From Pseudomonadota bacterium (lineage in GTDB: Bacteria; Pseudomonadota; Alphaproteobacteria; Rhizobiales; Devosiaceae): a stretch of 7,267 nt of DNA. Below the pieces are notes generated by a model. It was not told the DNA's origin, did not search any database, and saw only the letters and a program-made list of their open reading frames with translations. Shown piece by piece: positions 1 to 6,486 of the stretch (position 1 is the stretch's first letter; every line of letters starts with the position of its first letter). Both the position numbers and the translations under genes were made by a program. The stretch covers positions 1 to 7,267 of the forward strand of contig JAEWHZ010000012.1 of the NCBI GenBank assembly GCA_023387585.1, written 5' to 3'.

Positions 1-2216
1 GTGGGCGGCTGGCGGCCGGCGGCGGCGCGGTCGCCGAGCCAGTCGGTCAAATCCTGCATCGGCTTGGTCCAGGTGCGTCCGGCGCTGTCGGTCCAGGTCA
101 GCCCGTCGGCGGCATAGAACACCTTGATGTCGGACACGCCGCCATCGCGATAGCGCTGCAGCCTCACGCCCTTGCCGCGGCCCATGACCGAAACCTGCGC
201 CAGCGGGAATACCAGAAGCTTGCGGTTCTGCCCGATGATGGCGACGCGGTCGCCATCGGCCGGCGCGATCAGCCGCGCCTCGTCGGGGGTGGAAACGTTG
301 AGCACCTGCTTGCCCTTGCGGGTGTTGGCGATCAGGTCGTCCTCGGCTACCACGAAGCCGTAGCCGGCGCTGGAGGCGACGATGCGGCGCGCGCCGGGTT
401 TTGCGACGAACAGATCGACGATCTCGGCGTTCTCGTCGAGGTCGATCATCAGGCGCACCGGCTCGCCCTGGCCGCGCCCGCCGGGCAGGCGGTCGCCGGA
501 GAGGGTAAAAATCTTGCCGTCGGTCGAGAACAGCAAGAGCTTGTCGGTGGTCTCGGCCTTCACCGCCAGCTTGAGCCGGTCTCCGGCCTTGAAGCCCTTC
601 TCGTCGACATCGCTGGTGTGGCCCTTGACCGCTCGGATCCAGCCCTTCTCCGACAAGATGACGGTGATCGGCTCGCGCTCGATGAAGGCGGTCTCGATCG
701 CCGCCATGTCGGTGTCTGGCGCCTCGGCGAATTCGGTGCGGCGGCGGCCGAGCGCGGTGTCCTTGCCGTAGATCTTCTTGATCTCGGCGATCTCGGTGGT
801 GATGGCGCCCCATTGGCGCTTCTCGGAGGCCAGCAGCGCCTCGAGATGCCCCTGCTCGGTGGTGAGGTCGGCATGCTCCTTGCGCAGCTCGATCTCCTCG
901 AGCTTGCGCAGCGAGCGCAGGCGCATGTTGAGGATGGCCTCGGCCTGGTTGTCGGTCAGCTCGAAGCGCGCGATCAGCGCCGCCTTGGCGTCGTCCTCCT
1001 CGCGGATGATGCGGATCACCTCGTCGAGGTTGAGATAGGCGATGATATAGCCTGCCAGCACTTCGAGACGTTTGGCGATGTCGGCCAGACGGTTGCGCGT
1101 GCGCCGGACCAGCACCTCCTTGCGGTGCTCGAGCCATGCCTTAAGCGCCTGCGACAGGCTCATCACGCGCGGCACGGCGCCCTTGTCGAGCACGTTGAGG
1201 TTGAGCGGGAAGCGCGTTTCGAGGTCGGAAAGCTTGAAGAGCTGCTCCATCAGGATGACGGGATCGACGGTGCGGGCGCGCGGCTCCAGCACCAGCCTTA
1301 TGTCGTCGGCGCTCTCGTCGCGCACGTCCTTGAGCAGCGGCAGTTTCTTCGCCAGCAAAAGCTCGGCGATCTTCTCGACCAGCCGCGATTTCTGCACGCC
1401 ATAGGGGATTTCGGTGACGACGATGACGTAGACGCCGCGCCCGGTTTCTTCCACCGACCAGCGCGCCCGCACCCGGAACGAGCCGCGCCCCGTGGCATAG
1501 GAATTGGCGATCGAGGACGCGCTTTCGACCATGATGCCGCCGGTCGGGAAGTCCGGCCCCGGCACGAAGCGGATCAGATCCTCGGCGCTCGCCTCGGGAT
1601 GCATGATCAGATGCGTCGCCGCATCGCACAGCTCGGACACGTTGTGCGGCGGGATGGAGGTGGCCATGCCCACGGCGATGCCGGTCGAACCGTTGGCGAG
1701 CAGGTTCGGGAAGTTCGACGGCAGGACGACCGGTTCCTCGTCCTCGCCGTCATAGGTTGGCCGAAAGTCGATGGCGTCTTCGCCGATGCCTTCGAGAAGG
1801 CGCATGGCGACGTCGGTCATGCGCGATTCCGTGTAGCGCATAGCCGCGGCGCTATCGCCGTCGATATTGCCGAAATTGCCTTGCCCGTCGACCAGCGGAT
1901 AGCGCAGCGCGAAGTCCTGGGCCAGGCGCACCAGCGCGTCGTAGATCGACTGGTCGCCATGCGGGTGGAACTTGCCGATCACGTCGCCGACGATGCGGGC
2001 GGATTTCTTGTAGCCCTGGCTGGGATCGAGCCTGAGCAGGCGCATGGCGTGGATGATGCGCCGATGGACGGGCTTCAACCCGTCGCGCGCATCCGGCAAG
2101 GCGCGCTGGGTGATGGTCGACAGCGCATAGCTCAGATACCGCTCTTCGAGCGCCGACCTCAGATCGACGATGCGGGTGTCGTCGCCATCGGGATCGCGGA
2201 TGTCGTTGTCGGTCAT
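1..2216 (-). CDS. parC: DNA topoisomerase IV subunit A (ParC), 3' end cut by window edge
   Basis: ParC is the DNA-cleaving subunit of the type IIA topoisomerase that, with ParE, decatenates daughter chromosomes. The frame opens with ATG at 2216 and stays open for 738 codons to the window edge. The family is about 740-755 residues, so probably only about ten C-terminal residues are missing. The N-terminal core carries RALPDARDGLKPVHRR, the HPHGD segment ending at Asp88, and the catalytic Tyr128 in AAMRYTESRM. A LLANGSTGIAVGMATSIPPHN block follows. The C-terminal beta-pinwheel domain starts near residue 512 and has degenerate blade motifs, for example PGGRGQGEPVR at 578-588. It is ParC rather than GyrA because the length fits ParC, there is no canonical GyrA box, and LEGIGEDAIDFRPTYDG is ParC-like. 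An AAGG eight bases upstream of the ATG (2228-2225) is the probable ribosome site. The gene follows recO by 22 bases, as in other alphaproteobacteria. Residue 89 is Gln where E. coli ParC has Ser80. Confidence 0.96.
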   Translation of the reverse strand, partial: MTDNDIRDPDGDDTRIVDLRSALEERYLSYALSTITQRALPDARDGLKPVHRRIIHAMRLLRLDPSQGYKKSARIVGDVIGKFHPHGDQSIYDALVRLAQDFALRYPLVDGQGNFGNIDGDSAAAMRYTESRMTDVAMRLLEGIGEDAIDFRPTYDGEDEEPVVLPSNFPNLLANGSTGIAVGMATSIPPHNVSELCDAATHLIMHPEASAEDLIRFVPGPDFPTGGIMVESASSIANSYATGRGSFRVRARWSVEETGRGVYVIVVTEIPYGVQKSRLVEKIAELLLAKKLPLLKDVRDESADDIRLVLEPRARTVDPVILMEQLFKLSDLETRFPLNLNVLDKGAVPRVMSLSQALKAWLEHRKEVLVRRTRNRLADIAKRLEVLAGYIIAYLNLDEVIRIIREEDDAKAALIARFELTDNQAEAILNMRLRSLRKLEEIELRKEHADLTTEQGHLEALLASEKRQWGAITTEIAEIKKIYGKDTALGRRRTEFAEAPDTDMAAIETAFIEREPITVILSEKGWIRAVKGHTSDVDEKGFKAGDRLKLAVKAETTDKLLLFSTDGKIFTLSGDRLPGGRGQGEPVRLMIDLDENAEIVDLFVAKPGARRIVASSAGYGFVVAEDDLIANTRKGKQVLNVSTPDEARLIAPADGDRVAIIGQNRKLLVFPLAQVSVMGRGKGVRLQRYRDGGVSDIKVFYAADGLTWTDSAGRTWTKPMQDLTDWLGDRAAAGRQPP

Positions 2217-2238
2217 GAAACTGGCCTTAGCATGCGAA

Positions 2239-2955
2239 TCACCGCGGATTATAGGTCAATAGCGCCACCAGCGGCGCCCTTGTGGGCGGCGGCGGGATGC
2301 GGCGCGGCCGCCACAGATGGCTGTCGAGGAAGTACCCCGTGACGGCGAAGGCGGCCTCAATCTCCTCGCGCGTCGCCGGCAATTGCGTGCCGGCCAGGAT
2401 CGCCGGCAGCGGCAGGAGGCGCTCGGCATAGGGTTTTCCGGCCTCGCGCGAAACGGCGCGGCCCGATTTGGGCGAGATATACACCAGATCGTCCACCCCC
2501 CCGGTCGCGGCGCAGCTCGCGAGGTCGAGCCCGAAGCCGAGATCGTCGAGCAGCGCCAACTCGAAGGCCAGGAGCTCCCGGGCATCGGGCGCCGCCCGGT
2601 CGAGCATGCCAAGCGCCAGCGCCAGCAGCCGGTTATGCGGCTCGCGCTCGGGCAGCAGGCGCAGATGCTCGAACACGAGCTGAGCTAGGTAGAGTTTTGC
2701 CCGGTCCTCCATCAGCGCCGCGGCGCGAGCCTCCAGCAGCTCGGCGGAAAATGTGCCCAGATGGTCCTCGATGCGGGCGCGCCAGGTGAAGCGCAGCGTG
2801 TTGCCCGGCTGCAGGCTGGGCGCGACGCGCGACGAGCGCCCGCCGCGCACCAGTCCCAGGCACCTTCCGTGATCGACCAGCATCCCCTCGGCGATGACGC
2901 TGGTCTCGCCATGGCGCCTGACCCCGATCAGCAGTCCCTCGGCGGTCCATTCCAT
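2239..2955 (-). CDS. recO: DNA repair protein RecO
   Basis: RecO works in the RecFOR pathway: it binds SSB-coated single-stranded DNA with RecR, helps load RecA at gaps, and can anneal strands. The product is 238 residues, close to the family norm (E. coli 242). The N-terminus MEWTAEGLLIGVRRHGETS is the typical start of the OB fold, which covers roughly residues 1-80. A helical region follows, then the alphaproteobacterial signature CAATGGVDDLVYISPKSGRAVS-like block starting at Cys148. The four-cysteine zinc site found in many RecO proteins is absent; only Cys32 and Cys148 are present. The start is supported by a GGAG at 2965-2962, six bases before the ATG. The gene lies 18 bases after era and 22 bases before parC. 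The proline-rich tail (PPPPTRAP, about 221-228) is not something I recognise as conserved. Confidence 0.95.
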   Translation of the reverse strand: MEWTAEGLLIGVRRHGETSVIAEGMLVDHGRCLGLVRGGRSSRVAPSLQPGNTLRFTWRARIEDHLGTFSAELLEARAAALMEDRAKLYLAQLVFEHLRLLPEREPHNRLLALALGMLDRAAPDARELLAFELALLDDLGFGLDLASCAATGGVDDLVYISPKSGRAVSREAGKPYAERLLPLPAILAGTQLPATREEIEAAFAVTGYFLDSHLWRPRRIPPPPTRAPLVALLTYNPR

Positions 2956-2973
2956 GGCGCGCTCCGGTGGCGA

Positions 2974-3894
2974 TCAGCCCTTGCCGTGCGGATATTCGAG
3001 GCCCATCTCGCGATAACGCTCGGGATCGTCGCCCCAGCGCTGGCGCACCTTGACGAACAGGAACAGGTGCACCGGCACCTCGAAAATCTCCATCAGCTCG
3101 CGCCGCGCCTCGGCGCCGATGGTCTTGATGGTCTGCCCGCCGGCGCCCAGCACGATCTTCTTGTGGCTGTCGCGGGTGACATAGACCACCTGGTCGATCT
3201 TGTAGGACCCGTCCTTCTGCACGACGAAACTCTCGGTCTCGACGGTGACGTTGTAGGGGATCTCGTCGTGAATGCGCAGGAACAGCTTTTCGCGCGTCAC
3301 CTCAGCCGCCGTCAGCGCCAGCGTCAGGTCGGTCAGCTGGTCCTCGGGGAACATCCACGGCCCGGGCGGCACATGGGCCGTGCACCAGGAGAGGAAATCC
3401 GCCACCCCGTCGCCGCGCAGGGCCGAGATCATGAAGGTCGCCTCGAACCGCTGATGGGCGTTGATGCGCTCGGACAGTGCCAGCAGCGTCTCGCGCTTGA
3501 TCAGGTCGACCTTGTTGAGAACGAGGATCTTGGGGTGCCGCACGTCGAGCAGCCCTTCGAGCAGCGATTCGACTTCCGCCGTCAAACCCCTTTCGGCATC
3601 GACGATCAGCGCCACGAGGTCGGCGTCGCCCGCCCCGGTCCAGGCGGCGTTTACCATGGCGCGGTCGAGTCGGCGCTTGGGCGCGAAGATGCCGGGCGTG
3701 TCGATGAACACCACCTGGTCGGCGCCCTCGGTGACGACGCCGCGGATCTGGGCGCGCGTCGTCTGCGCCTTGTGGGTGACGATCGACACCTTGGTGCCGA
3801 CCAGCGAATTCATCAGCGTCGACTTGCCGGCATTCGGCGCGCCCACCAGGGCGACGAAGCCGCAGCGCGTGGCGGCGGGCTCGATCTCGCTCAT
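2974..3894 (-). CDS. era: GTPase Era, 30S ribosome assembly factor
   Basis: Era is an essential GTPase that binds the 3' end of 16S rRNA and helps mature the 30S subunit. The product is 306 residues (E. coli 301). The GTPase domain shows G1 GAPNAGKS at 18-25, G3 DTPG at 65-68, G4 NKVD at 127-130 and G5 SAL at 157-159. The C-terminal type II KH domain covers about 200-300, with the RNA-binding loop GAGG at 250-253 followed by QTIKTIG and the conserved VRQRW near 283-287. The frame is open upstream to an ATG at 4095, but residues before 3894 match no Era. The 3894 ATG has a strong GGAGG eight bases upstream and shares ATGA with the rnc stop, so expression is probably coupled to rnc. The second residue of the GxxG loop is Ala, where I would expect a basic residue. 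Confidence 0.97.
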   Translation of the reverse strand: MSEIEPAATRCGFVALVGAPNAGKSTLMNSLVGTKVSIVTHKAQTTRAQIRGVVTEGADQVVFIDTPGIFAPKRRLDRAMVNAAWTGAGDADLVALIVDAERGLTAEVESLLEGLLDVRHPKILVLNKVDLIKRETLLALSERINAHQRFEATFMISALRGDGVADFLSWCTAHVPPGPWMFPEDQLTDLTLALTAAEVTREKLFLRIHDEIPYNVTVETESFVVQKDGSYKIDQVVYVTRDSHKKIVLGAGGQTIKTIGAEARRELMEIFEVPVHLFLFVKVRQRWGDDPERYREMGLEYPHGKG

Positions 3895-4598
3895 TCGGCG
3901 TTCCTCCACACGTTCTGGCGTATCAGGAAGGCTTCGGCCGCCGCGTGCTCGGCGAATTTTTTCGACGGCCCCGAGGCGATGGTGGGTTCGAACCCTTCGA
4001 TCCCCACGGAAATGGTGAAGATGGGCGCGTGGTCGGGGCCGGAACGGGCCACCTCGGAATAGGTCGGCGGCGCGCTGCCGCGGGCCTGCGCCCATTCCTG
4101 CAGCGTGGTCTTCGCATCGGCGCGGGTCTCGCCGTCCGGATCGACGAGATCGCCGAATTCGCGCTCGATGAAGGCATAGGCGTGCCCCAGCCCGCCGTCG
4201 AGATAGATGGCGCCGATCAGGGATTCGGCGACGTCTGCGAGGATGGCGTCCTTTTCCGCTCCGCCCATGCGCGCCTCGCTGTCGCCCAGGACGATCTCGC
4301 TGCCAAGCTCCAGCCGGCGGGCGACGAGGGCACAGCTTTCCTTGCGCACCAGCGTGTTGAGCGTGCGCGACAGCTCGCCCTCATTGGCGCGCGGCAGCCG
4401 GCGATAAAGAATGTCGGCGATGGCGAGCCCGAGCACGCGGTCGCCCAGGAATTCGAGCCGCTGATAGGAACGCTCGATGCGCCGCGTCGGCGCCAGGGCG
4501 CTCGAATGCGTCAGCGCGCGGACCAGCAGCTCGCGATCGGCGAAGCGATAGCCCAGCCGGGCTTCCAGCCGCTCGTGATGGCGCGCCTTGCCGCTCAT
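3891..4598 (-). CDS. rnc: Ribonuclease III
   Basis: RNase III is the dimeric, Mg-dependent endonuclease that cuts double-stranded RNA, including the stems that release pre-16S and pre-23S rRNA. The product is 235 residues (E. coli 226). The catalytic domain covers about 1-150, with the signature RLEFLGDRVLG at 47-57. By alignment with E. coli the metal ligands are Glu49, Asp53, Asp122 and Glu125, and Glu73 matches E. coli Glu65. The double-stranded RNA binding domain follows at about 160-232, with the terminal AEHAAAEAFL helix. Gln46 occupies the place of E. coli Glu38. The frame is open upstream to 5477, but that extension crosses lepB and has no homology. The 4598 ATG overlaps the lepB stop by ATGA and gives the family length. 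An AGGGG two bases before the ATG is a close-set ribosome site, so translation probably depends on coupling to lepB. Confidence 0.96.
   Translation of the reverse strand: MSGKARHHERLEARLGYRFADRELLVRALTHSSALAPTRRIERSYQRLEFLGDRVLGLAIADILYRRLPRANEGELSRTLNTLVRKESCALVARRLELGSEIVLGDSEARMGGAEKDAILADVAESLIGAIYLDGGLGHAYAFIEREFGDLVDPDGETRADAKTTLQEWAQARGSAPPTYSEVARSGPDHAPIFTISVGIEGFEPTIASGPSKKFAEHAAAEAFLIRQNVWRNAE
3903..3907 (-). promoter_or_regulatory. Shine-Dalgarno sequence of era, inside the end of rnc
   Basis: GGAGG reads 3907 to 3903 on the minus strand, eight bases before the era ATG at 3894. It lies within the last codons of rnc (Trp-Arg-Asn-Ala-Glu). It is the strongest ribosome site in the window and settles the era start against the in-frame upstream ATG at 4095. 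Confidence 0.8.
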
Positions 4599-5419
4599 GA
4601 CCCCTGTTCGGGCTCGAAGGATTGCGTGTCGACGCCCTGGAACATGCGGTCCCAGCGCACATGGGAGGGCCACATCCACAGCTGCCAGGGCGGGACGTTG
4701 TCGCGGATCGAGAAAAACCTTCCCTCGGCCTTGGCGATCAGATTGGTGTAGGGCACGTAGCCGACCGAGGACAGCACCCGACTGTCGGCCGAGCGGTCGC
4801 GGTTGTCGCCCATCATGAAATAGCTGCCGGCCGGAACGGTATAGAGCTGGGTGTTGTCGAGCTGCGCGTTGTCGGAGATTTCCTGGATGATATGGGTCGT
4901 GCCCTCCGGGAAGGTCTCGCGATAGACGATCACCTCGCGGGTGTCGCCTTCGCTGTCGGTGTCGAGCGTGCGCCCCAGTTCCTCGCGCGGCACCATCTCG
5001 CCATTGATGTAGAGCCGGCCCTGCTGCACCTGCACGGTGTCGCCCGGCAGGCCGACGATGCGCTTGATATATTCGATGTCCTGCGGCACCGGGCGGAACA
5101 CGGCGATGTCGCCGCGATTGGGCTCGCGCCCGAAGATCCGCCCGTCCATGGGCAGCTCGAAGTCGAGCAGGGTGAAATTGCCGTAGCGGCCGAGCGAGAA
5201 GGAGTGCTTGCCGTAGCCCCAGACGAATTTGTTGGCGACGAAGTAGTCGCCGATCATCAGCGTCTGCTGCATCGAGGCGGTGGGGATCGAGAAGGGCTGG
5301 TAGATGAACGAGCGGATCACGATGGCGATCAGCAGCGCCTCGATCAGCACGACGAAGGTTTCCCACCATTCGGCGGCGGCCGATTTGGGCTTGCCGGCAG
5401 TCTTTTCGCTTCGCGCCAT
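4595..5419 (-). CDS. lepB: Signal peptidase I
   Basis: LepB (family S26) is the inner-membrane serine protease that removes signal peptides from secreted preproteins, using a Ser-Lys dyad. The product is 274 residues. A short Lys-rich cytoplasmic end (1-15) is followed by one hydrophobic anchor at about 21-38. The nucleophile is Ser49 in IPTASMQQTL. The general base is Lys119 in YIKRIVGLPGD. The third conserved box is GDNRDRSADSR at 204-214, where the sixth position is Arg rather than the common Asn. The rest of the protein is predicted periplasmic, and the C-terminal WQLWMWPSHVRW stretch is typical of alphaproteobacterial members. A GGAAAG at 5429-5424, four bases before the ATG, supports the start. 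The gene lies 32 bases after acpS and overlaps rnc by four bases. The lepB-rnc-era order is widely conserved in proteobacteria. Confidence 0.97.
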   Translation of the reverse strand: MARSEKTAGKPKSAAAEWWETFVVLIEALLIAIVIRSFIYQPFSIPTASMQQTLMIGDYFVANKFVWGYGKHSFSLGRYGNFTLLDFELPMDGRIFGREPNRGDIAVFRPVPQDIEYIKRIVGLPGDTVQVQQGRLYINGEMVPREELGRTLDTDSEGDTREVIVYRETFPEGTTHIIQEISDNAQLDNTQLYTVPAGSYFMMGDNRDRSADSRVLSSVGYVPYTNLIAKAEGRFFSIRDNVPPWQLWMWPSHVRWDRMFQGVDTQSFEPEQGS

Positions 5420-5451
5420 TTCGCTTTCCGCTTGTTTGAGGCTGACGCTGG

Positions 5452-5871
5452 TTAGGCGGTTGTCCCGACCGGGTCAACCGGCAGCGCCTCGATGATCACG
5501 AAGGCCTGAGCCAGCCCCGCATCGTCGGTGATGGTGAGGTGGATGCGCGGCTCGTGGCCGGGCGGAATCAGACGCGCGAGGGCCCGGGCCGCGCCGTTGG
5601 TCAGGTGCATGGTGGGCTGTCCGCTGGGCAGGTTCACCACGCCCATGTCGCGCCAGAACACGCCGAAGCTCAGCCCCGTGCCCAGCGCCTTGGAGCAGGC
5701 TTCCTTGGCGGCGAAGCGCTTGGCGTAGGAGGCGGCGCGCTGGGCGCGGCGGTCCGACTTGCGTTGCTCGATCTCGGTGAAGCAGCGCTGGACGAAGCGG
5801 TCGCCATGGCGCTCGAGCACCGCGGCGACGCGGTGGATCTGGATCAGGTCCGAGCCCAGCCCGACGATCAT
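5452..5871 (-). CDS. acpS: Holo-[acyl-carrier-protein] synthase
   Basis: AcpS transfers 4'-phosphopantetheine from coenzyme A to a serine of apo-ACP, making it competent for fatty acid synthesis. It acts as a cytosolic trimer. The product is 139 residues, within the usual 120-140. The N-terminal IVGLGSDLIQI holds the Mg-binding Asp8. The second signature YAKRFAAKEACSKALGTG has the metal-binding Glu57. FWRDMGVVNLPSGQPTM is characteristic of alphaproteobacterial AcpS, followed by the conserved end HLTITDDAGLAQAFVI. The frame is open upstream to 6309, but the 5871 ATG is right because homology begins exactly there and it shares ATGA with the pyrE stop. An AGGGG lies six to seven bases upstream. 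In E. coli acpS sits downstream of recO and pdxJ; here it is upstream of lepB and no pdxJ is present. Confidence 0.95.
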   Translation of the reverse strand: MIVGLGSDLIQIHRVAAVLERHGDRFVQRCFTEIEQRKSDRRAQRAASYAKRFAAKEACSKALGTGLSFGVFWRDMGVVNLPSGQPTMHLTNGAARALARLIPPGHEPRIHLTITDDAGLAQAFVIIEALPVDPVGTTA

Positions 5872-6452
5872 CTGAGGCCCCTGCTGCCCGGCTTGACTGC
5901 GGGCAGCGCCGCAAGTTCGGGCGGCAGCGCATCGGCGGGATAGGCCGGCACGGTGAATTCGATCAGCGAGACCAGCGGCACGTCGAGCTCCGACTTGCCG
6001 CCCGAACGGTCGATGATGCAGGCAGCGGCGACGACATCGGCACCATAGGAGCGCAGGCATTCGATGCATTCGCGGATCGACAGGCCGGTGGAGACGATAT
6101 CCTCGACGACGATCACCTTTTCGCCCGGAGCCACTTCGAAATTGCGCCGCAGGGCGAACTTGCCGTCGACGCGCTCGGTATAGATCGCCGGCAGGCCGAG
6201 ATGGCGGGCCGTCTCGTAGCCGGGGATGATGCCGCCCACGGCGGGCGAGACCACTTGCGACACACCGGCATAGCCCTTCTCCCGGATCCTGTCGGCCAGC
6301 GCCCGGCACAGGATCTCGGTCTTGTCCGGCCGGCGGAACACCAGGGTCTTTTGCAGGAAGAGCGGCGAATGCAGCCCCGACGACAGGACGAAATGCCCTT
6401 CGAGCAGGGCCTCGCAGGATTTGAAGATGTCTAGGACCTCGTCTCGGGTCAT
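5868..6452 (-). CDS. pyrE: Orotate phosphoribosyltransferase
   Basis: PyrE joins orotate and PRPP to give orotidine 5'-monophosphate, the fifth step of de novo pyrimidine synthesis, in the cytosol. The product is 194 residues, shorter than E. coli PyrE (213) but matching the alphaproteobacterial group. The N-terminal GHFVLSSGLHSPLFLQK at 19-35 belongs to the substrate-binding hood. SPAVGGIIPGYETAR at 69-83 and the YTERVDGKFALRRNF stretch (91-105) form the catalytic loop region. The PRPP-binding motif VIVVEDIVSTGLS is at 113-125. An upstream in-frame ATG at 6479 would add nine residues, but it has no ribosome site and the added residues do not look conserved. The ATG at 6452 follows AGGAAGG at four bases. 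The gene follows rsh by 34 bases and overlaps acpS by four. Confidence 0.96.
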   Translation of the reverse strand: MTRDEVLDIFKSCEALLEGHFVLSSGLHSPLFLQKTLVFRRPDKTEILCRALADRIREKGYAGVSQVVSPAVGGIIPGYETARHLGLPAIYTERVDGKFALRRNFEVAPGEKVIVVEDIVSTGLSIRECIECLRSYGADVVAAACIIDRSGGKSELDVPLVSLIEFTVPAYPADALPPELAALPAVKPGSRGLR

Positions 6453-6456
6453 TGGG

Positions 6457-6463
6457 CCTTCCT
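6457..6463 (-). promoter_or_regulatory. Shine-Dalgarno sequence of pyrE
   Basis: AGGAAGG reads 6463 to 6457 on the minus strand, four bases before the ATG at 6452. It favours that start over the in-frame ATG at 6479. The surrounding 34-base gap between rsh and pyrE (6453-6486) is richer in A and T than the genes but shows no convincing promoter or terminator. Confidence 0.75.
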
Positions 6464-6486
6464 GATACAAATTCGACAATACATGC

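Noticed and set aside
2217..2238. Possible terminator between recO and parC
   Set aside because: The 22 bases contain no GC-rich hairpin followed by a T run; only a weak AAGG ribosome site is visible.
2761..4062. 433-codon plus-strand frame over recO, era and the end of rnc
   Set aside because: All three minus-strand genes are clear by motif; the plus-strand product resembles no family and reflects GC-driven lack of stops.
3895..4095. N-terminal extension of Era from the ATG at 4095
   Set aside because: The 67 added residues are a shadow of the rnc end, and the GGAGG eight bases before 3894 fixes the normal start.
4622..5455. 277-codon plus-strand frame over lepB
   Set aside because: Signal peptidase I with its full Ser-Lys dyad and boxes occupies the other strand; the plus frame has no ribosome site or recognisable domain.
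3891..5477. A 528-codon minus-strand frame ending at the rnc stop
   Set aside because: Only its last 235 codons are RNase III; the upstream part runs through lepB in another frame and gives an Arg-rich product without homology. The rnc start at 4598 is set by homology and the ATGA overlap.
5452..6309. A 285-codon minus-strand frame ending at the acpS stop
   Set aside because: The upstream part lies over pyrE in a different frame. AcpS homology begins exactly at the ATG at 5871.
6453..6486. Possible promoter in the AT-richer gap between rsh and pyrE
   Set aside because: A TTGTCG-like hexamer is present but any matching -10 would fall at or inside the pyrE start, so no sensible promoter can be built from it.
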